Program-made: the position numbers and the translations under genes
Part shown: positions 32,467 through 42,268 of the stretch, in pieces
Layout: each line of letters opens with the position of its first letter
How positions within the stretch are numbered: the first letter of the stretch is position 1
Origin: Paenibacillus tundrae
GTDB taxonomy: Bacteria > Bacillota > Bacilli > Paenibacillales > Paenibacillaceae
Length of the DNA: 64,000 nt
Reading direction: 5' to 3'
Assembly: GCF_036884255.1 (NCBI RefSeq)
Contig: NZ_CP145605.1
Location: forward strand, 26,001-90,000
The notes under the pieces: generated by a model
Seen by the model: only the letters and a program-made list of their open reading frames with translations
Databases searched by the model: none
Told to the model about the DNA's origin: nothing

Positions 32467-34974
32467 ATGATGGAAAAGTGGAATGTCATTCAATTTCCGG
32501 GAATGAAAGCTGGTAAAGGGAGTGCAGAAGCTCGGGAGGAGCTGTCGGTGCGGCTCAAACAGTGGATTAGTTCCCGCAAGGCTGTCCAGGTCGTAGCTAC
32601 ACGTAAATGGGTAATCCTGCTCACATTTATGGGTTTCCTGCTTGGCAAGGCAATGATACTAAATGAATTGTCACCGTTTGCTATCGCCTACTTCGCAGTT
32701 ATTGCTTTCATGCGTAGAGATTACATTATTCCCGTCGGTGCTGCATTGTTAACGGGAAGTCTCTTTGCCCCATTTCCAGTCCCACTCATCGTTGCCACAG
32801 AGATCGCTATCTTCTATCTCTTTTATAGAGGTTTAGAGTCTTATGACCGTGCTGAATTATCTTATGCGCCAGCGATGGTGTTTACGACTACTTTTATGGT
32901 CAAGTTGTTCGCTGTTGTCATTGGACCATCGTTCAGTTGGTACGCCATGCTGATGCTTACGATGGATTCCGTACTCAGCTTCGTGCTTACGCTAGTGTTT
33001 ATTCAGGCAATACCGATTTTTACGTACCGCAAAAAAAAGTTCAACCTAAAGAACGAGGAGATCCTCTGCCTAATCATCCTGCTAGCTTCTGTCATGACAG
33101 GAGCCGTTGGGTGGACGATTCAGTCTTTATCTGTCGAGCATATGCTATCTCGCTATCTGATTTTAATCTTTGCGCTAGTGGGCGGGGCCCCCCTTGGTGC
33201 TTCAGTGGGAGTCATTACTGGGCTTATCCTGAGCCTGGCTGATATGACAGCCATATATCAGATGAGTCTTCTCGCTTTTGCAGGGATGCTGGCAGGAATG
33301 CTGCGAGAGGGGAAGCGAGCAGGGGTAGCATTAGGCATGCTGCTTGGCTCATCGATCCTGGGGATATATTTAGGCGGACCAGGCGACGTTATGAATTCGT
33401 TATGGGAGACCTGTGCAGCTATCGTGCTATTTATGTTAACGCCAAAAAGCATGATGACGGCCATATCCAAATATGTGCCGGGCACGCAGGATCACACCAA
33501 GTCGCAGCATGAATATGCGAAGCGAATACGCGATGTAACCGCAGAGCGAGTAACTCGTTTTTCTCAAGTGTTTCGGCAATTGTCACGTAGCTTTGATCAG
33601 ATGTCGGGCACGGGAGAAGTGGCACAGAACGAAGGCGGGATGGAGCATTTTATGAATGCTGTGGCTGAGGGATCATGTGCTAATTGCTTCAAACGGGCCC
33701 AGTGCTGGGATGCAAAGTTTATTCAGACGTACAAATATATGACCGATGTCATGAGCTCCATTGAAGCTAACCCTGAAATGTCTGGCAAGCAGATTCCAGC
33801 TGAATGGAACCGGGTCTGTGCTAAACCTGAGGAGGTTCTTGAGGTAATGAGAGCCCAGTATGGGCTGTATCAGCATAATATGCAATGGAAGCGTCAGATC
33901 GTCGATAGTCGGCAGCTCGTGGCAGAGCAGCTATCTGGGGTATCCCAAGTCATGGAGGATTTAGCGAAGGAAATTCAACGGGAAAGTGAGGAGATGGTTC
34001 AGCAGGAGGAGCAGATTCGAGATGCACTTGAATCACTGGGGCTGTCTATCCACTCTATTGAAATTATAAATCTGGAAGCAGGGAATGTTGAAATTGAAAT
34101 TGTACATGCGTATACACGTGGGTTCGATGAATGCCGCAAGATGATTGCGCCATTAATATCGGATGTATTAGACGAGCACATTGCGGTGCTGCATGAAACG
34201 ATGATGGATGCTCGGCAAGGCTTAGCAACGGTAACCTTCGGGTCAGCCAAAACATTTGAGATCAGCACAGGAGTAGCTGCGGCTGCCAAAGGGGGAGATC
34301 TGTTATCAGGGGATAGCTTCAGTACGGTTGAACTGGGCAATGGTACTTTTGCGGTGGCGCTTAGCGATGGTATGGGTAATGGGGAACGTGCACGTATGGA
34401 GAGCAGTGCAGCGCTGAATATCCTGGAACAATTACTTCAATCGGGAATGGATGAGAAACTGGCCATTAAGTCTGTAAATTCTGTACTCATGCTTCGGTCG
34501 CCTGAAGAGATGTATGCCACAGTAGACATGGCTTTGATTGATGAATATACGGCAGAGACCACATTTATGAAAATAGGTTCGACGCCAAGCTTTATTAAAC
34601 GAGGGCAGGAGGTTATTCAGGTATCAGCTAGTAATTTGCCTATTGGTATTATAAAGGATATTGAGGTTGATCTGGTCACGGTACAGCTGCAGCCTGGGGA
34701 TATTCTGATCATGATGACCGATGGCATCTATGATGCACCCGGCTATGCCGTCAACAAAGAATTATGGATGAAGCGACTTATTCAAGAGATTGACAGTGAC
34801 GATCCACAAGATGTGGCAGACTGCTTGCTTGAAAGTGTTATTCGATATCAGCAACATGAGATCTATGACGATATGACTGTGGTTGTAGGCAAAGTAGAGC
34901 ATTATCGCCCGGAGTGGGCTACGCTTCGCGTGCCTGGCATTAATCGAATGGAACGACCACGAACGGTGAGTTAA
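32467..34974 (+). CDS. spoIIE: Stage II sporulation protein E (serine phosphatase)
   Basis: The product of about 835 residues has an N-terminal membrane region of about ten helices (residues 45-330; KWVILLTFMGFLLGKAMILN), a central oligomerisation region (GVSQVMEDLAKEIQRESEEM) and a C-terminal PP2C phosphatase (GGDLLSGDSFSTVELG; VALSDGMGNGERARMESSAA; GDILIMMTDGIYDAP). SpoIIE dephosphorylates SpoIIAA-P to free sigma-F in the forespore and also acts in polar septation. ATG 32467 or 32470 follows GGGGTG; the open frame back to 32260 would run through the promoter and is excluded. Confidence 0.95.
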   Translation: MMEKWNVIQFPGMKAGKGSAEAREELSVRLKQWISSRKAVQVVATRKWVILLTFMGFLLGKAMILNELSPFAIAYFAVIAFMRRDYIIPVGAALLTGSLFAPFPVPLIVATEIAIFYLFYRGLESYDRAELSYAPAMVFTTTFMVKLFAVVIGPSFSWYAMLMLTMDSVLSFVLTLVFIQAIPIFTYRKKKFNLKNEEILCLIILLASVMTGAVGWTIQSLSVEHMLSRYLILIFALVGGAPLGASVGVITGLILSLADMTAIYQMSLLAFAGMLAGMLREGKRAGVALGMLLGSSILGIYLGGPGDVMNSLWETCAAIVLFMLTPKSMMTAISKYVPGTQDHTKSQHEYAKRIRDVTAERVTRFSQVFRQLSRSFDQMSGTGEVAQNEGGMEHFMNAVAEGSCANCFKRAQCWDAKFIQTYKYMTDVMSSIEANPEMSGKQIPAEWNRVCAKPEEVLEVMRAQYGLYQHNMQWKRQIVDSRQLVAEQLSGVSQVMEDLAKEIQRESEEMVQQEEQIRDALESLGLSIHSIEIINLEAGNVEIEIVHAYTRGFDECRKMIAPLISDVLDEHIAVLHETMMDARQGLATVTFGSAKTFEISTGVAAAAKGGDLLSGDSFSTVELGNGTFAVALSDGMGNGERARMESSAALNILEQLLQSGMDEKLAIKSVNSVLMLRSPEEMYATVDMALIDEYTAETTFMKIGSTPSFIKRGQEVIQVSASNLPIGIIKDIEVDLVTVQLQPGDILIMMTDGIYDAPGYAVNKELWMKRLIQEIDSDDPQDVADCLLESVIRYQQHEIYDDMTVVVGKVEHYRPEWATLRVPGINRMERPRTVS

Positions 34975-34992
34975 TTCTCTCTACTCTGTTTG

Positions 34993-35036
34993 AACTCTCT
35001 CCAATCTGGCAATGCTATTCATAGAGTTGGAGAGTT
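34993..35036 (+). other. Inverted repeat between spoIIE and yabS
   Basis: AACTCT...CCAA (34993-35004) can pair with TTGG-AGAGTT (35027-35036). No T run follows, so it may slow rather than end transcription before yabS. Confidence 0.4.
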
Positions 35037-35056
35037 ATGAAGCGGAGGGATATCGA

Positions 35057-35809
35057 ATGAAGCAAATTTTGTTGATAACCGACGGTTGTTCAAATGTAGG
35101 GACAAGCCCAGTACTCGCTGCTTCTGAAGCGAACGAGGAAGGGATTACAGTCAATGTTGTTGGCGTTATAGATTATGGAACGATAGGTGAACTAGGAAGC
35201 CGGGAAATAGAAGAGATTGCGAAGGCTGGGGGCGGAATCAGTCAGATTGTGGGGACAAGACAGCTTGCTCATACAATGCAGATGATGACTAGAAAAACAG
35301 TGGTTCAGACGATTCAGCAGGCGGTTAATAGAGAGCTAACACAAATTTTGGGAGATCAAAGTCCCAAAACGGTGACTGACCTTGACCCAGAGCGTCGTGC
35401 TCAGGTCGTGGAAGTGATGGATAATATGGCGGAAACCGCCCCGTTGCAGGTCATTCTGTTAATCGATGTAAGTGCGAGCATGAAGCCTAAGCTTGCAGCC
35501 GTAGAAGAGGGAATACGAGATTTGATGTTAAGTTTACAAGCTCGTGCTGGATCAAGCCGGCTTTCGGTATTTCATTTTCCTGGACGTCACAGTGGTGAGG
35601 ATGCTGTCATGGATATTAACTGGACAACCGATCCGAGTAGTGTCCGATCACTGTTTGGACGTCTGCAGATGAGGGGAGCGACGCCCACAGGTCCTGCGAT
35701 TCAGAAGGTGATTGATTTTTACCGATATGGTACACTGGAGGAACAGCAGGAAATAGAAGGGAAATATCGCATTGAAAGAGAAGGGATGCTCGGTGACAAC
35801 GTTGTCTGA
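35057..35809 (+). CDS. yabS: YabS, von Willebrand factor A domain protein
   Basis: The 250-residue product opens with MKQILLITDGCSNVGTSPVL, and its second half has the metal-ion-dependent adhesion site (VILLIDVSASMKPKLAAVEE; FPGRHSGED; GATPTGPAI). It corresponds to B. subtilis YabS, a sporulation-associated protein without a clear biochemical role. ATG 35057 follows GGAGGG. It overlaps yabT, the neighbouring kinase gene, suggesting they act together; I infer but cannot prove this. Confidence 0.88.
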   Translation: MKQILLITDGCSNVGTSPVLAASEANEEGITVNVVGVIDYGTIGELGSREIEEIAKAGGGISQIVGTRQLAHTMQMMTRKTVVQTIQQAVNRELTQILGDQSPKTVTDLDPERRAQVVEVMDNMAETAPLQVILLIDVSASMKPKLAAVEEGIRDLMLSLQARAGSSRLSVFHFPGRHSGEDAVMDINWTTDPSSVRSLFGRLQMRGATPTGPAIQKVIDFYRYGTLEEQQEIEGKYRIEREGMLGDNVV

Positions 35810-36740
35810 CGCCTCTTTCCCGCCAGGAACAGTGATTACTGGGAAATGGAATCGCAGCCGTTATACGGTTCGAAAGTTGCTGGGCAAAGGAGCTAACGGC
35901 ATCGTTTTTCTTGTCCAGCGGGGTGAAAATGGCAAACACTATGCACTTAAAATGGGGTTTGATCCCGTAGATTTGCAATCAGAGATCAATGTGCTCAAAT
36001 CTTTTCAGTTACAGCGCAATCATGAGGCTCTTCGTCAGAGCGGCATTCCCTCCTATCTCAAAGATGTGGATGATTATGCCGTTCGTGGCCGTGATATTCC
36101 TTTTTACGTGATGCGTTACGTTCGAGGTGAGGCTTTACATCACTTCATTCGACGTCAGGGTACGGAATGGACACTTTTGGTTGGACTCAGACTTCTGCAA
36201 AAATTGGCACAGCTGCATCAGGCAGGGTGGGTATTTGGCGATCTTAAACCTCAGAATGTACTCGTATCCGATTATGGTCATGTAGAACTTATTGATTATG
36301 GTGGAGTTACATCGATTGGTCGAAGTGTCAAACAGTTTACAGAGTGGTACGACCGTGGATTCTGGAATGCTGGAAGTCGGACTGCTGACAGCAGCTATGA
36401 TGTATTTGCTTTTGCCATGCTAATGATTCATGTATTGGAGGCTGATGCGCTCAAGGCACTTGCTGCTGAAGGGTTACCACAATTGCGGAGTGTGAACCAA
36501 CTGGTGAGCTTGGTAGAGCGGAGTGAACGACTCAAACCGTTTCGTCATTGGATGATCCAGGCGCTGCGAGGTCAATTCCGGGATGCCGAACATGCGACCA
36601 AGGGTTGGAAGGAGCTCATGGCACGGCCGATTCCTTCGAGACGTCGTTCTCAGCATTCAACACCAAGATGGCTCAAAAATTCATTTGCTGTATCCGTTAT
36701 ACTACTTATTGGGGTACTGATCTATGCGCTTCGGTTCTAA
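35793..36740 (+). CDS. yabT: YabT, DNA-activated Ser/Thr protein kinase of sporulation
   Basis: The product of about 315 residues is a Hanks-type kinase: LGKGANGIVFLV (P-loop), HYALKMGF (catalytic Lys), FGDLKPQN (catalytic Asp, lacking the usual HR of HRD) and LIDYGG in place of DFG. A single C-terminal membrane helix (SFAVSVILLIGVLIYAL) anchors it, with no extracellular sensor domain. B. subtilis YabT has the same features, is activated by DNA and phosphorylates RecA and AbrB. GTG 35793 follows AAGGGA; a TTG at 35772 is the alternative start. Confidence 0.9.
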   Translation: MTTLSDASFPPGTVITGKWNRSRYTVRKLLGKGANGIVFLVQRGENGKHYALKMGFDPVDLQSEINVLKSFQLQRNHEALRQSGIPSYLKDVDDYAVRGRDIPFYVMRYVRGEALHHFIRRQGTEWTLLVGLRLLQKLAQLHQAGWVFGDLKPQNVLVSDYGHVELIDYGGVTSIGRSVKQFTEWYDRGFWNAGSRTADSSYDVFAFAMLMIHVLEADALKALAAEGLPQLRSVNQLVSLVERSERLKPFRHWMIQALRGQFRDAEHATKGWKELMARPIPSRRRSQHSTPRWLKNSFAVSVILLIGVLIYALRF

Positions 36741-36783
36741 TGTCCAGAGTGCATATACATAACGTAAGGAATGAGGAAAAGGT

Positions 36784-38223
36784 ATGGAAGCTTTACGCTG
36801 GGACAAGCTGGTGAAACATGTTCTGGATGCAGCGGAAGAGCATCAATTATGGGTTCCTGGGGATCGGATTGTCGTCGCTGTGTCGGGCGGGCCGGACTCG
36901 GTGGCTTTTTTGCATATCATGCACGAGATAAGCTCAAGCCATGTGCCGTTAGAATTGATCTGTGCTCACGTACATCATGGATTTCGAAGTGAATCCGATC
37001 AAGAAGCGGAAATGGTGGAGGCACTGGCAGCCCGTTTGGGATTGCCGTTCGAGTGGATACGAGCAGATATTCCTTCTTATATGAAGATTACAGGTCAAGG
37101 ATCTCAAGAGGCTGCACGAGATAGACGTTATGCATTTTTACATGAGGTGGCAAGCAAATACGATGCAGCAAGCATTGCACTTGCTCATCATGCCGACGAT
37201 CAGGCGGAGACGGTCATGCTTCATTTGCTACGTGGCAGCGGCCTATCTGGACTGAGTGGAATGAAGTTTAAACGGCGCGAAAAAAATGTGGAACTTATTC
37301 GTCCATGTCTTCGTATAAACAAGACAGACCTTGTAGAAGCTTGTAATACCAGGGGATTTCCGTACTTTACGGATGAGAGTAACTCCCTGCGTAAGTATCG
37401 GCGTAATGCTATTCGCTTGGATGTCCTTCCTTTTTTGGGGCAGTATAATGGACAGTTAACGCCGTCATTGAATCGACTCGCTGAAATTGTAGGCGATGAA
37501 GACGATTTCATGGAACAAGGTGCATATGACGCATACAGGTGTCTAGTGCAGGAGAACGGCGGAAGGCTTACCTTTGAGGTGCCTTCCTTTTTGAAGTTAC
37601 ATGTCGCTTTACAACGAAGGTTGATTAAACTAATATTGAATTATCTGCCTTTGGACAGTGATTTTGTCGACTTTACCCGTATCGAAACCATTCGTCGGAA
37701 GGTGATAGAGCCCTCTGTGACGACCTGGAGCCTGGATATCGGACAGACACTTGTCTGTACCCGGGAGTATAATTTGATCTCCTTTGGCATACGGAATGAC
37801 GTACAGGATCAAACCTACGAGTATCGTCTAACGAATTGGAGTGAAACGCATGAGTTTCCTCTCTCCGAAATCAACCGATTTCTTCGCTTGACGACCGTAA
37901 TCCCCGAGGACTATCTTGCACCGGAATCAGCGAACCAAGCCGCATTTGATGCGGATCAACTGGTTATGCCGCTGATTGTGCGTTCACGATTACCTGGAGA
38001 TACCATGAAAGTCATGGGATTAAACGGAAGCAAAAAGGTGAAAAATATTTTCATCGATGAAAAAATCCCACCTTCTGTCCGTCCACGAATACCAGTGGTA
38101 TGTGACGGAGCGGGCAACATTATTTGGTTGCCTGGTGTTCGTCGCTCGAACGTAGCACCGGTTCAAGAGGATACTTCCGCAATTTTATACATGACTGTAG
38201 GCGATTCAGCGATTCAGGGGTAG
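36784..38223 (+). CDS. tilS: tRNA(Ile)-lysidine synthase
   Basis: The 479-residue enzyme has the PP-loop in VVAVSGGPDSVAFLHIMHEI, then ICAHVHHGFRSESDQE, HHADDQAETVMLHLLRGSG and the C-terminal TilS domain (RSRLPGDTMKVMGLNGSKKV). It converts C34 of the AUA-reading tRNA-Ile to lysidine, an essential step. It starts 43 bases after yabT and is followed by hpt, the classical tilS-hpt-ftsH order. Confidence 0.95.
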   Translation: MEALRWDKLVKHVLDAAEEHQLWVPGDRIVVAVSGGPDSVAFLHIMHEISSSHVPLELICAHVHHGFRSESDQEAEMVEALAARLGLPFEWIRADIPSYMKITGQGSQEAARDRRYAFLHEVASKYDAASIALAHHADDQAETVMLHLLRGSGLSGLSGMKFKRREKNVELIRPCLRINKTDLVEACNTRGFPYFTDESNSLRKYRRNAIRLDVLPFLGQYNGQLTPSLNRLAEIVGDEDDFMEQGAYDAYRCLVQENGGRLTFEVPSFLKLHVALQRRLIKLILNYLPLDSDFVDFTRIETIRRKVIEPSVTTWSLDIGQTLVCTREYNLISFGIRNDVQDQTYEYRLTNWSETHEFPLSEINRFLRLTTVIPEDYLAPESANQAAFDADQLVMPLIVRSRLPGDTMKVMGLNGSKKVKNIFIDEKIPPSVRPRIPVVCDGAGNIIWLPGVRRSNVAPVQEDTSAILYMTVGDSAIQG

Positions 38224-38276
38224 TGGTTATGGTTCAGGTAAGGCTTTCATAGTATAACTTTAGGAGGTTCGCACAG

Positions 38277-38816
38277 TTGCAGAACGATATTCAAGAAGTA
38301 TTGATTAGCGAAGAAGAGATTCAGAGTAAGGTTAAGGAACTAGGCGCAACATTAAGTGCCGAGTATGAAGGTCGCAACCCTTTGGTCATTTGTGTGCTCA
38401 AAGGTGCGTTTATATTTATGGCTGATTTGGTTAAGAACATAACGGTACCTGTTGAAATGGATTTTATGGCAGTATCCAGTTATGGCGCTTCCACCAAATC
38501 GTCAGGGGTTGTCAAAATCATTAAGGATCTGGATGTTTCGGTTGAAGATCGCGAGGTTCTGATTGTCGAAGACATTATTGATAGTGGACTCACACTCAGT
38601 TACCTGATTGATCTTCTTGAAAACCGTGGCTCCAAGTCTGTGCGTGTAGTCACGCTGTTTGATAAGCCATCAGGCCGCAAGGTCGAGCTAGAAGCTCATT
38701 ACACAGGCTTTGACATTCCTGACGCATTCATCGTTGGATACGGTTTGGATTACGCTGAGCAGTACCGGAATCTTCCTTATATCGGGATTTTGAAGCCGGA
38801 AGTCTACACCAGCTAA
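38277..38816 (+). CDS. hpt: Hypoxanthine-guanine phosphoribosyltransferase
   Basis: The 179-residue type I phosphoribosyltransferase shows [25 protein letters not shown] and the PRPP motif [17 protein letters not shown], with [20 protein letters not shown] at the end. It salvages hypoxanthine and guanine, and in B. subtilis also interacts with TilS. TTG 38277 has AGGAGG at nine bases. Confidence 0.95.
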   Translation: MQNDIQEVLISEEEIQSKVKELGATLSAEYEGRNPLVICVLKGAFIFMADLVKNITVPVEMDFMAVSSYGASTKSSGVVKIIKDLDVSVEDREVLIVEDIIDSGLTLSYLIDLLENRGSKSVRVVTLFDKPSGRKVELEAHYTGFDIPDAFIVGYGLDYAEQYRNLPYIGILKPEVYTS

Positions 38817-38857
38817 TATCATCCTGGACCCAAGCCTTGAGAGTTTTCTGGCTTCTG

Positions 38858-38887
38858 TTGAGAAGCCGTGTCGGGCTATGTTAAAAT
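38858..38887 (+). promoter_or_regulatory. Candidate promoter of ftsH
   Basis: TTGAGA (38858-38863) and TAAAAT (38882-38887) are 18 bases apart, just before the ftsH ribosome site. A GGCTTCT/AGAAGCC hairpin (38850-38867) overlaps the -35. Confidence 0.45.
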
Positions 38888-38916
38888 AATTAAAGTGTCT
38901 CGAGAGGAGGTAGGGG

Positions 38917-40962
38917 ATGAATCGGTTCATCCGGAATTCTGCTTTTTATTTAATTCTTTTTTTAGTCGTGGTGGGCATAGTCCAATTCGTCAGCAATGGC
39001 GGCGAAGCCACCGATAATCCTAGATATGATCAGTTGCGTGCAGCAGTTAAGGCCAACAATGTTGCTGAATTGACGGTTCAATTCGACGGTCAGTCGTTTC
39101 TGGTAACCGGTCAATACAAAGAGAAGCCTGCAGAAGCCAAATCAGAAAACTTCTCAACGTATATTCCTCCTACGGATGAAGCGATTAGTGAGCTTGTAGC
39201 GGCAAGTGAAACTAATAATTTTCAGTTTAATCAGGAGCCAATGAGACGTGACAGCATCTGGCTGACACTGTTGACCTCTTTTATTCCTTTGATCATTATG
39301 TTCCTGTTGTTCTTCTTCCTGTTTAATCAGGCGCAAGGCGGCGGCGGTAAAGTAATGAACTTTGGTAAAAGTCGGGCTCGTCTCTATAACGAAGAGAAAA
39401 AACGGGTTACGTTTGAAGACGTTGCTGGTGCTGATGAAGAGAAGCAGGAACTTGTTGAAGTCGTTGACTTCCTCAAAGATCCTCGTAAATTTGCAGCAGT
39501 AGGTGCACGTATTCCTAAAGGCGTATTGCTCGTAGGTCCTCCAGGTACTGGTAAAACATTGCTCGCACGTGCCGTAGCCGGTGAAGCGGGTGTACCGTTC
39601 TTCAGTATTTCCGGTTCCGACTTCGTAGAAATGTTCGTCGGTGTCGGTGCATCACGTGTACGTGATTTGTTTGAAAATGCGAAGAAAAATGCCCCATGTA
39701 TCATCTTTATTGATGAGATTGATGCTGTAGGTCGTCAGCGTGGCGCTGGCCTTGGCGGTGGACACGATGAACGTGAACAGACGCTCAACCAGTTGCTCGT
39801 TGAAATGGACGGATTCGGCGCTAACGAAGGTATCATCATCGTAGCTGCAACGAACCGTGCAGATATTCTTGACCCTGCCTTGCTGCGTCCAGGACGTTTT
39901 GACCGTCAAATTACGGTTGACCGCCCAGATGTTAAAGGCCGTGAAGCTGTCTTGAAAGTACACTCTCGTAACAAACCTCTGACCAAAGATGTGAAGATGG
40001 ATGTTATCGCGAAGCGTACAACGGGCTTCTCTGGTGCTGATCTAGAGAATCTCTTGAACGAAGCGGCATTGCTTGCAGCACGTCGTAATCGTAGAGATAT
40101 CTCCATGAAAGAAGTTGACGAGGCGATTGACCGTGTCATTGTTGGTACGGAGAAGAAGAGCCGTGTTATCAGTGACCGTGAGAAACGAATTGTTGCTTAT
40201 CACGAAGCAGGTCACACCATCGTTGGTTATTTCTTGGAACATGCCGATATGGTACATAAAGTTACTATCATTCCGCGCGGACGTGCGGGCGGATATGTAA
40301 TCATGTTGCCAAAAGAAGATCGTATGCTTGTCACCAAGCAAGAGCTGCTCGACAAAGTAACAGGACTCCTTGGAGGCCGTGTTGCGGAAGAATTGTTCAT
40401 CGGCGAAATTGGTACTGGTGCATACAGCGACTTCCAACAAGCGACAGGTATTGTTCGTAGCATGGTTATGGAATATGGTATGAGTGAAAAATTGGGTCCA
40501 ATGCAATTCGGAAGTTCACAAGGACAAGTGTTCCTTGGTCGTGATATTGGACATGAACAGAATTACTCGGATTCCATTGCATATGAGATTGATCAGGAAA
40601 TGCAACGCTTTATTAACGAATGTTACGAGAAATGTAAGGACTTGCTCGTAAAACATACGAGAGAGATGCATCTGATCGCAGAAACATTGCTTGAAGTGGA
40701 GACTTTGGAAATGGATCAGATCAAGCAATTGATCGAGACAGGTTCTCTGACTCCGGTAGCTGAGAGCAACAATGATGATGAAGGTACGCCAAGTGAAAGT
40801 GGAGAGCCAATCGTTGATAACATCGGCGATGTGCGTGTCCGTATTCAAGGCAAGGATGAAACACCTGGAACACCATCGGGTGATATTCCTAACGAAACTC
40901 CGAATCTGGATAAACCTAACGGTAACGATCCAGATGATGGTGGAACGAAACCAACATCATAA
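38917..40962 (+). CDS. ftsH: ATP-dependent zinc metalloprotease FtsH
   Basis: The 681-residue protein has two membrane helices (residues 5-24 and about 112-135) around a small outer domain. An AAA+ module follows ([33 protein letters not shown]; second-region arginines in [11 protein letters not shown]), then a zinc protease with HEAGH (residue about 430). The C-terminal 70 residues are acidic and Pro/Gly/Thr-rich. FtsH degrades membrane and regulatory proteins, including Spo0E in B. subtilis. GAGAGGAGG precedes the ATG. Confidence 0.96.
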   Translation: MNRFIRNSAFYLILFLVVVGIVQFVSNGGEATDNPRYDQLRAAVKANNVAELTVQFDGQSFLVTGQYKEKPAEAKSENFSTYIPPTDEAISELVAASETNNFQFNQEPMRRDSIWLTLLTSFIPLIIMFLLFFFLFNQAQGGGGKVMNFGKSRARLYNEEKKRVTFEDVAGADEEKQELVEVVDFLKDPRKFAAVGARIPKGVLLVGPPGTGKTLLARAVAGEAGVPFFSISGSDFVEMFVGVGASRVRDLFENAKKNAPCIIFIDEIDAVGRQRGAGLGGGHDEREQTLNQLLVEMDGFGANEGIIIVAATNRADILDPALLRPGRFDRQITVDRPDVKGREAVLKVHSRNKPLTKDVKMDVIAKRTTGFSGADLENLLNEAALLAARRNRRDISMKEVDEAIDRVIVGTEKKSRVISDREKRIVAYHEAGHTIVGYFLEHADMVHKVTIIPRGRAGGYVIMLPKEDRMLVTKQELLDKVTGLLGGRVAEELFIGEIGTGAYSDFQQATGIVRSMVMEYGMSEKLGPMQFGSSQGQVFLGRDIGHEQNYSDSIAYEIDQEMQRFINECYEKCKDLLVKHTREMHLIAETLLEVETLEMDQIKQLIETGSLTPVAESNNDDEGTPSESGEPIVDNIGDVRVRIQGKDETPGTPSGDIPNETPNLDKPNGNDPDDGGTKPTS

Positions 40963-40999
40963 TCTAAATTAATGATCTGTCTAATGACAGATACACAGA

Positions 41000-41025
41000 G
41001 GAGAGCCCAAGGGCTCTCCTTTTTT
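41000..41025 (+). terminator. Terminator after ftsH
   Basis: GGAGAGCCC pairs perfectly with GGGCTCTCC over a two-base gap, in practice a slightly shorter stem with a wider loop, followed by six T. Confidence 0.92.
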
Positions 41026-41162
41026 ATGTCTTAGAATCAATTCAAGGGATAATGATACGCATACCGATTATTTTAAATTATATATAACGGTAATGACGAG
41101 ATTGAGGAAGAACCATGCAGAAAATGGGTAGTTATCAGGCAGTTCTGGAGACATTTCATTTA

Positions 41163-41191
41163 TTGACAGAGTCGTGAACGTTGTGTACATT
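41163..41191 (+). promoter_or_regulatory. Promoter of the nadA-nadB-nadC operon
   Basis: Perfect TTGACA (41163-41168) and TACATT (41186-41191) are separated by 17 bases. The leader to the nadA start is about 95 bases. I see nothing else in the ftsH-nadA gap. Confidence 0.7.
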
Positions 41192-41294
41192 AGGTGTTAA
41201 ACCGCTTGTGATTCGTTTCTCAAGCGAAAAATGATGACGTAGGCAGTCATACGAAACAGTGAATATCGCTGTCCCGATAAGGAGAGGATCACAG

Positions 41295-42233
41295 GTGGAA
41301 GCTCTGGCTTTAGAGCGCAAGGCTGAGATGAACCGTGAGCTGCGTGAGCGGCTGATGGAGTTGAAAAAGGAACGTAATGCTATTATTCTTGCTCATTATT
41401 ACCAACGTGATGAAGTACAGGAAGTTGCCGATTTTCGCGGAGATTCATTTCTGCTAGCTCAAAAAGCTGCAGAGACCGATGCAGATGTAATCGTATTCTG
41501 CGGGGTTCATTTTATGGGTGAAAGCGCTAAAATTCTGGCACCAAACAAAACGGTTATTATTCCGGATGAACGTGCAGGTTGCCCGATGGCCGATATGGTC
41601 AACGTTGAAGGGCTCCGTAAGTTAAAAGCACAACATCCAAATGCCAAAGTGGTTACGTATATCAATTCCTCGGCGGAGATCAAAGCAGAAACGGATATCT
41701 GTTGCACCTCAGCAAATGCTGTTAAAGTGATCCAATCTGTTGATTCTGATGAAATCATCTGGGTACCTGATAAAAATCTAGGTCATTATGTGCAGCAACA
41801 TACGGACAAGAAGATGATTATCTGGGAAGGGTACTGTAATACCCACGATATGCTAACGGTTAAAGATGTTGTGGAGATGAGAGCTAAATATCCGAATGCT
41901 GAATTTGTTGTCCATCCTGAATGTCGCCCAGAAGTAGTGGAGATGGGTGATTTTGTAGGCAGCACTACAGCTATTCTTGAATACTGCAAGAAGTCCACAA
42001 CGAAAGAGTTCATCGTAGGTACCGAAGATGGAACAGGGTATCAGCTCCGTCTGGATAGCCCAGACAAACAGTTTCATTTTGCCACCAAATTTCTCGTTTG
42101 CCCTAACATGAAGGTGAATAACCTGAAGAAGCTGGTGAAGTGTCTGGAAACGATGAAGCCGCAAATTTACGTACCACCAGCTGTTGCTGACAAAGCCAGA
42201 GAATCACTAGAGCGTATGTTATTGGTGAAGTAA
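41295..42233 (+). CDS. nadA: Quinolinate synthase A
   Basis: The product of about 312 residues shows NAIILAHYYQRDEVQEVADF, the cluster cysteine in VFCGVHFMGESAKIL, a pair in TDICCTSANAVKV and the last in KFLVCPNMKVNNL. It condenses iminoaspartate with dihydroxyacetone phosphate to quinolinate, using a [4Fe-4S] cluster. GTG 41295 follows AAGGAGAGG; GTG 41259 has no ribosome site. Together with nadB and nadC it forms the whole de novo route to nicotinate mononucleotide. Confidence 0.94.
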   Translation: MEALALERKAEMNRELRERLMELKKERNAIILAHYYQRDEVQEVADFRGDSFLLAQKAAETDADVIVFCGVHFMGESAKILAPNKTVIIPDERAGCPMADMVNVEGLRKLKAQHPNAKVVTYINSSAEIKAETDICCTSANAVKVIQSVDSDEIIWVPDKNLGHYVQQHTDKKMIIWEGYCNTHDMLTVKDVVEMRAKYPNAEFVVHPECRPEVVEMGDFVGSTTAILEYCKKSTTKEFIVGTEDGTGYQLRLDSPDKQFHFATKFLVCPNMKVNNLKKLVKCLETMKPQIYVPPAVADKARESLERMLLVK

Positions 42234-42268
42234 CGTGCGTTACTCTTGCTCCAAGACGGGTGAATAAT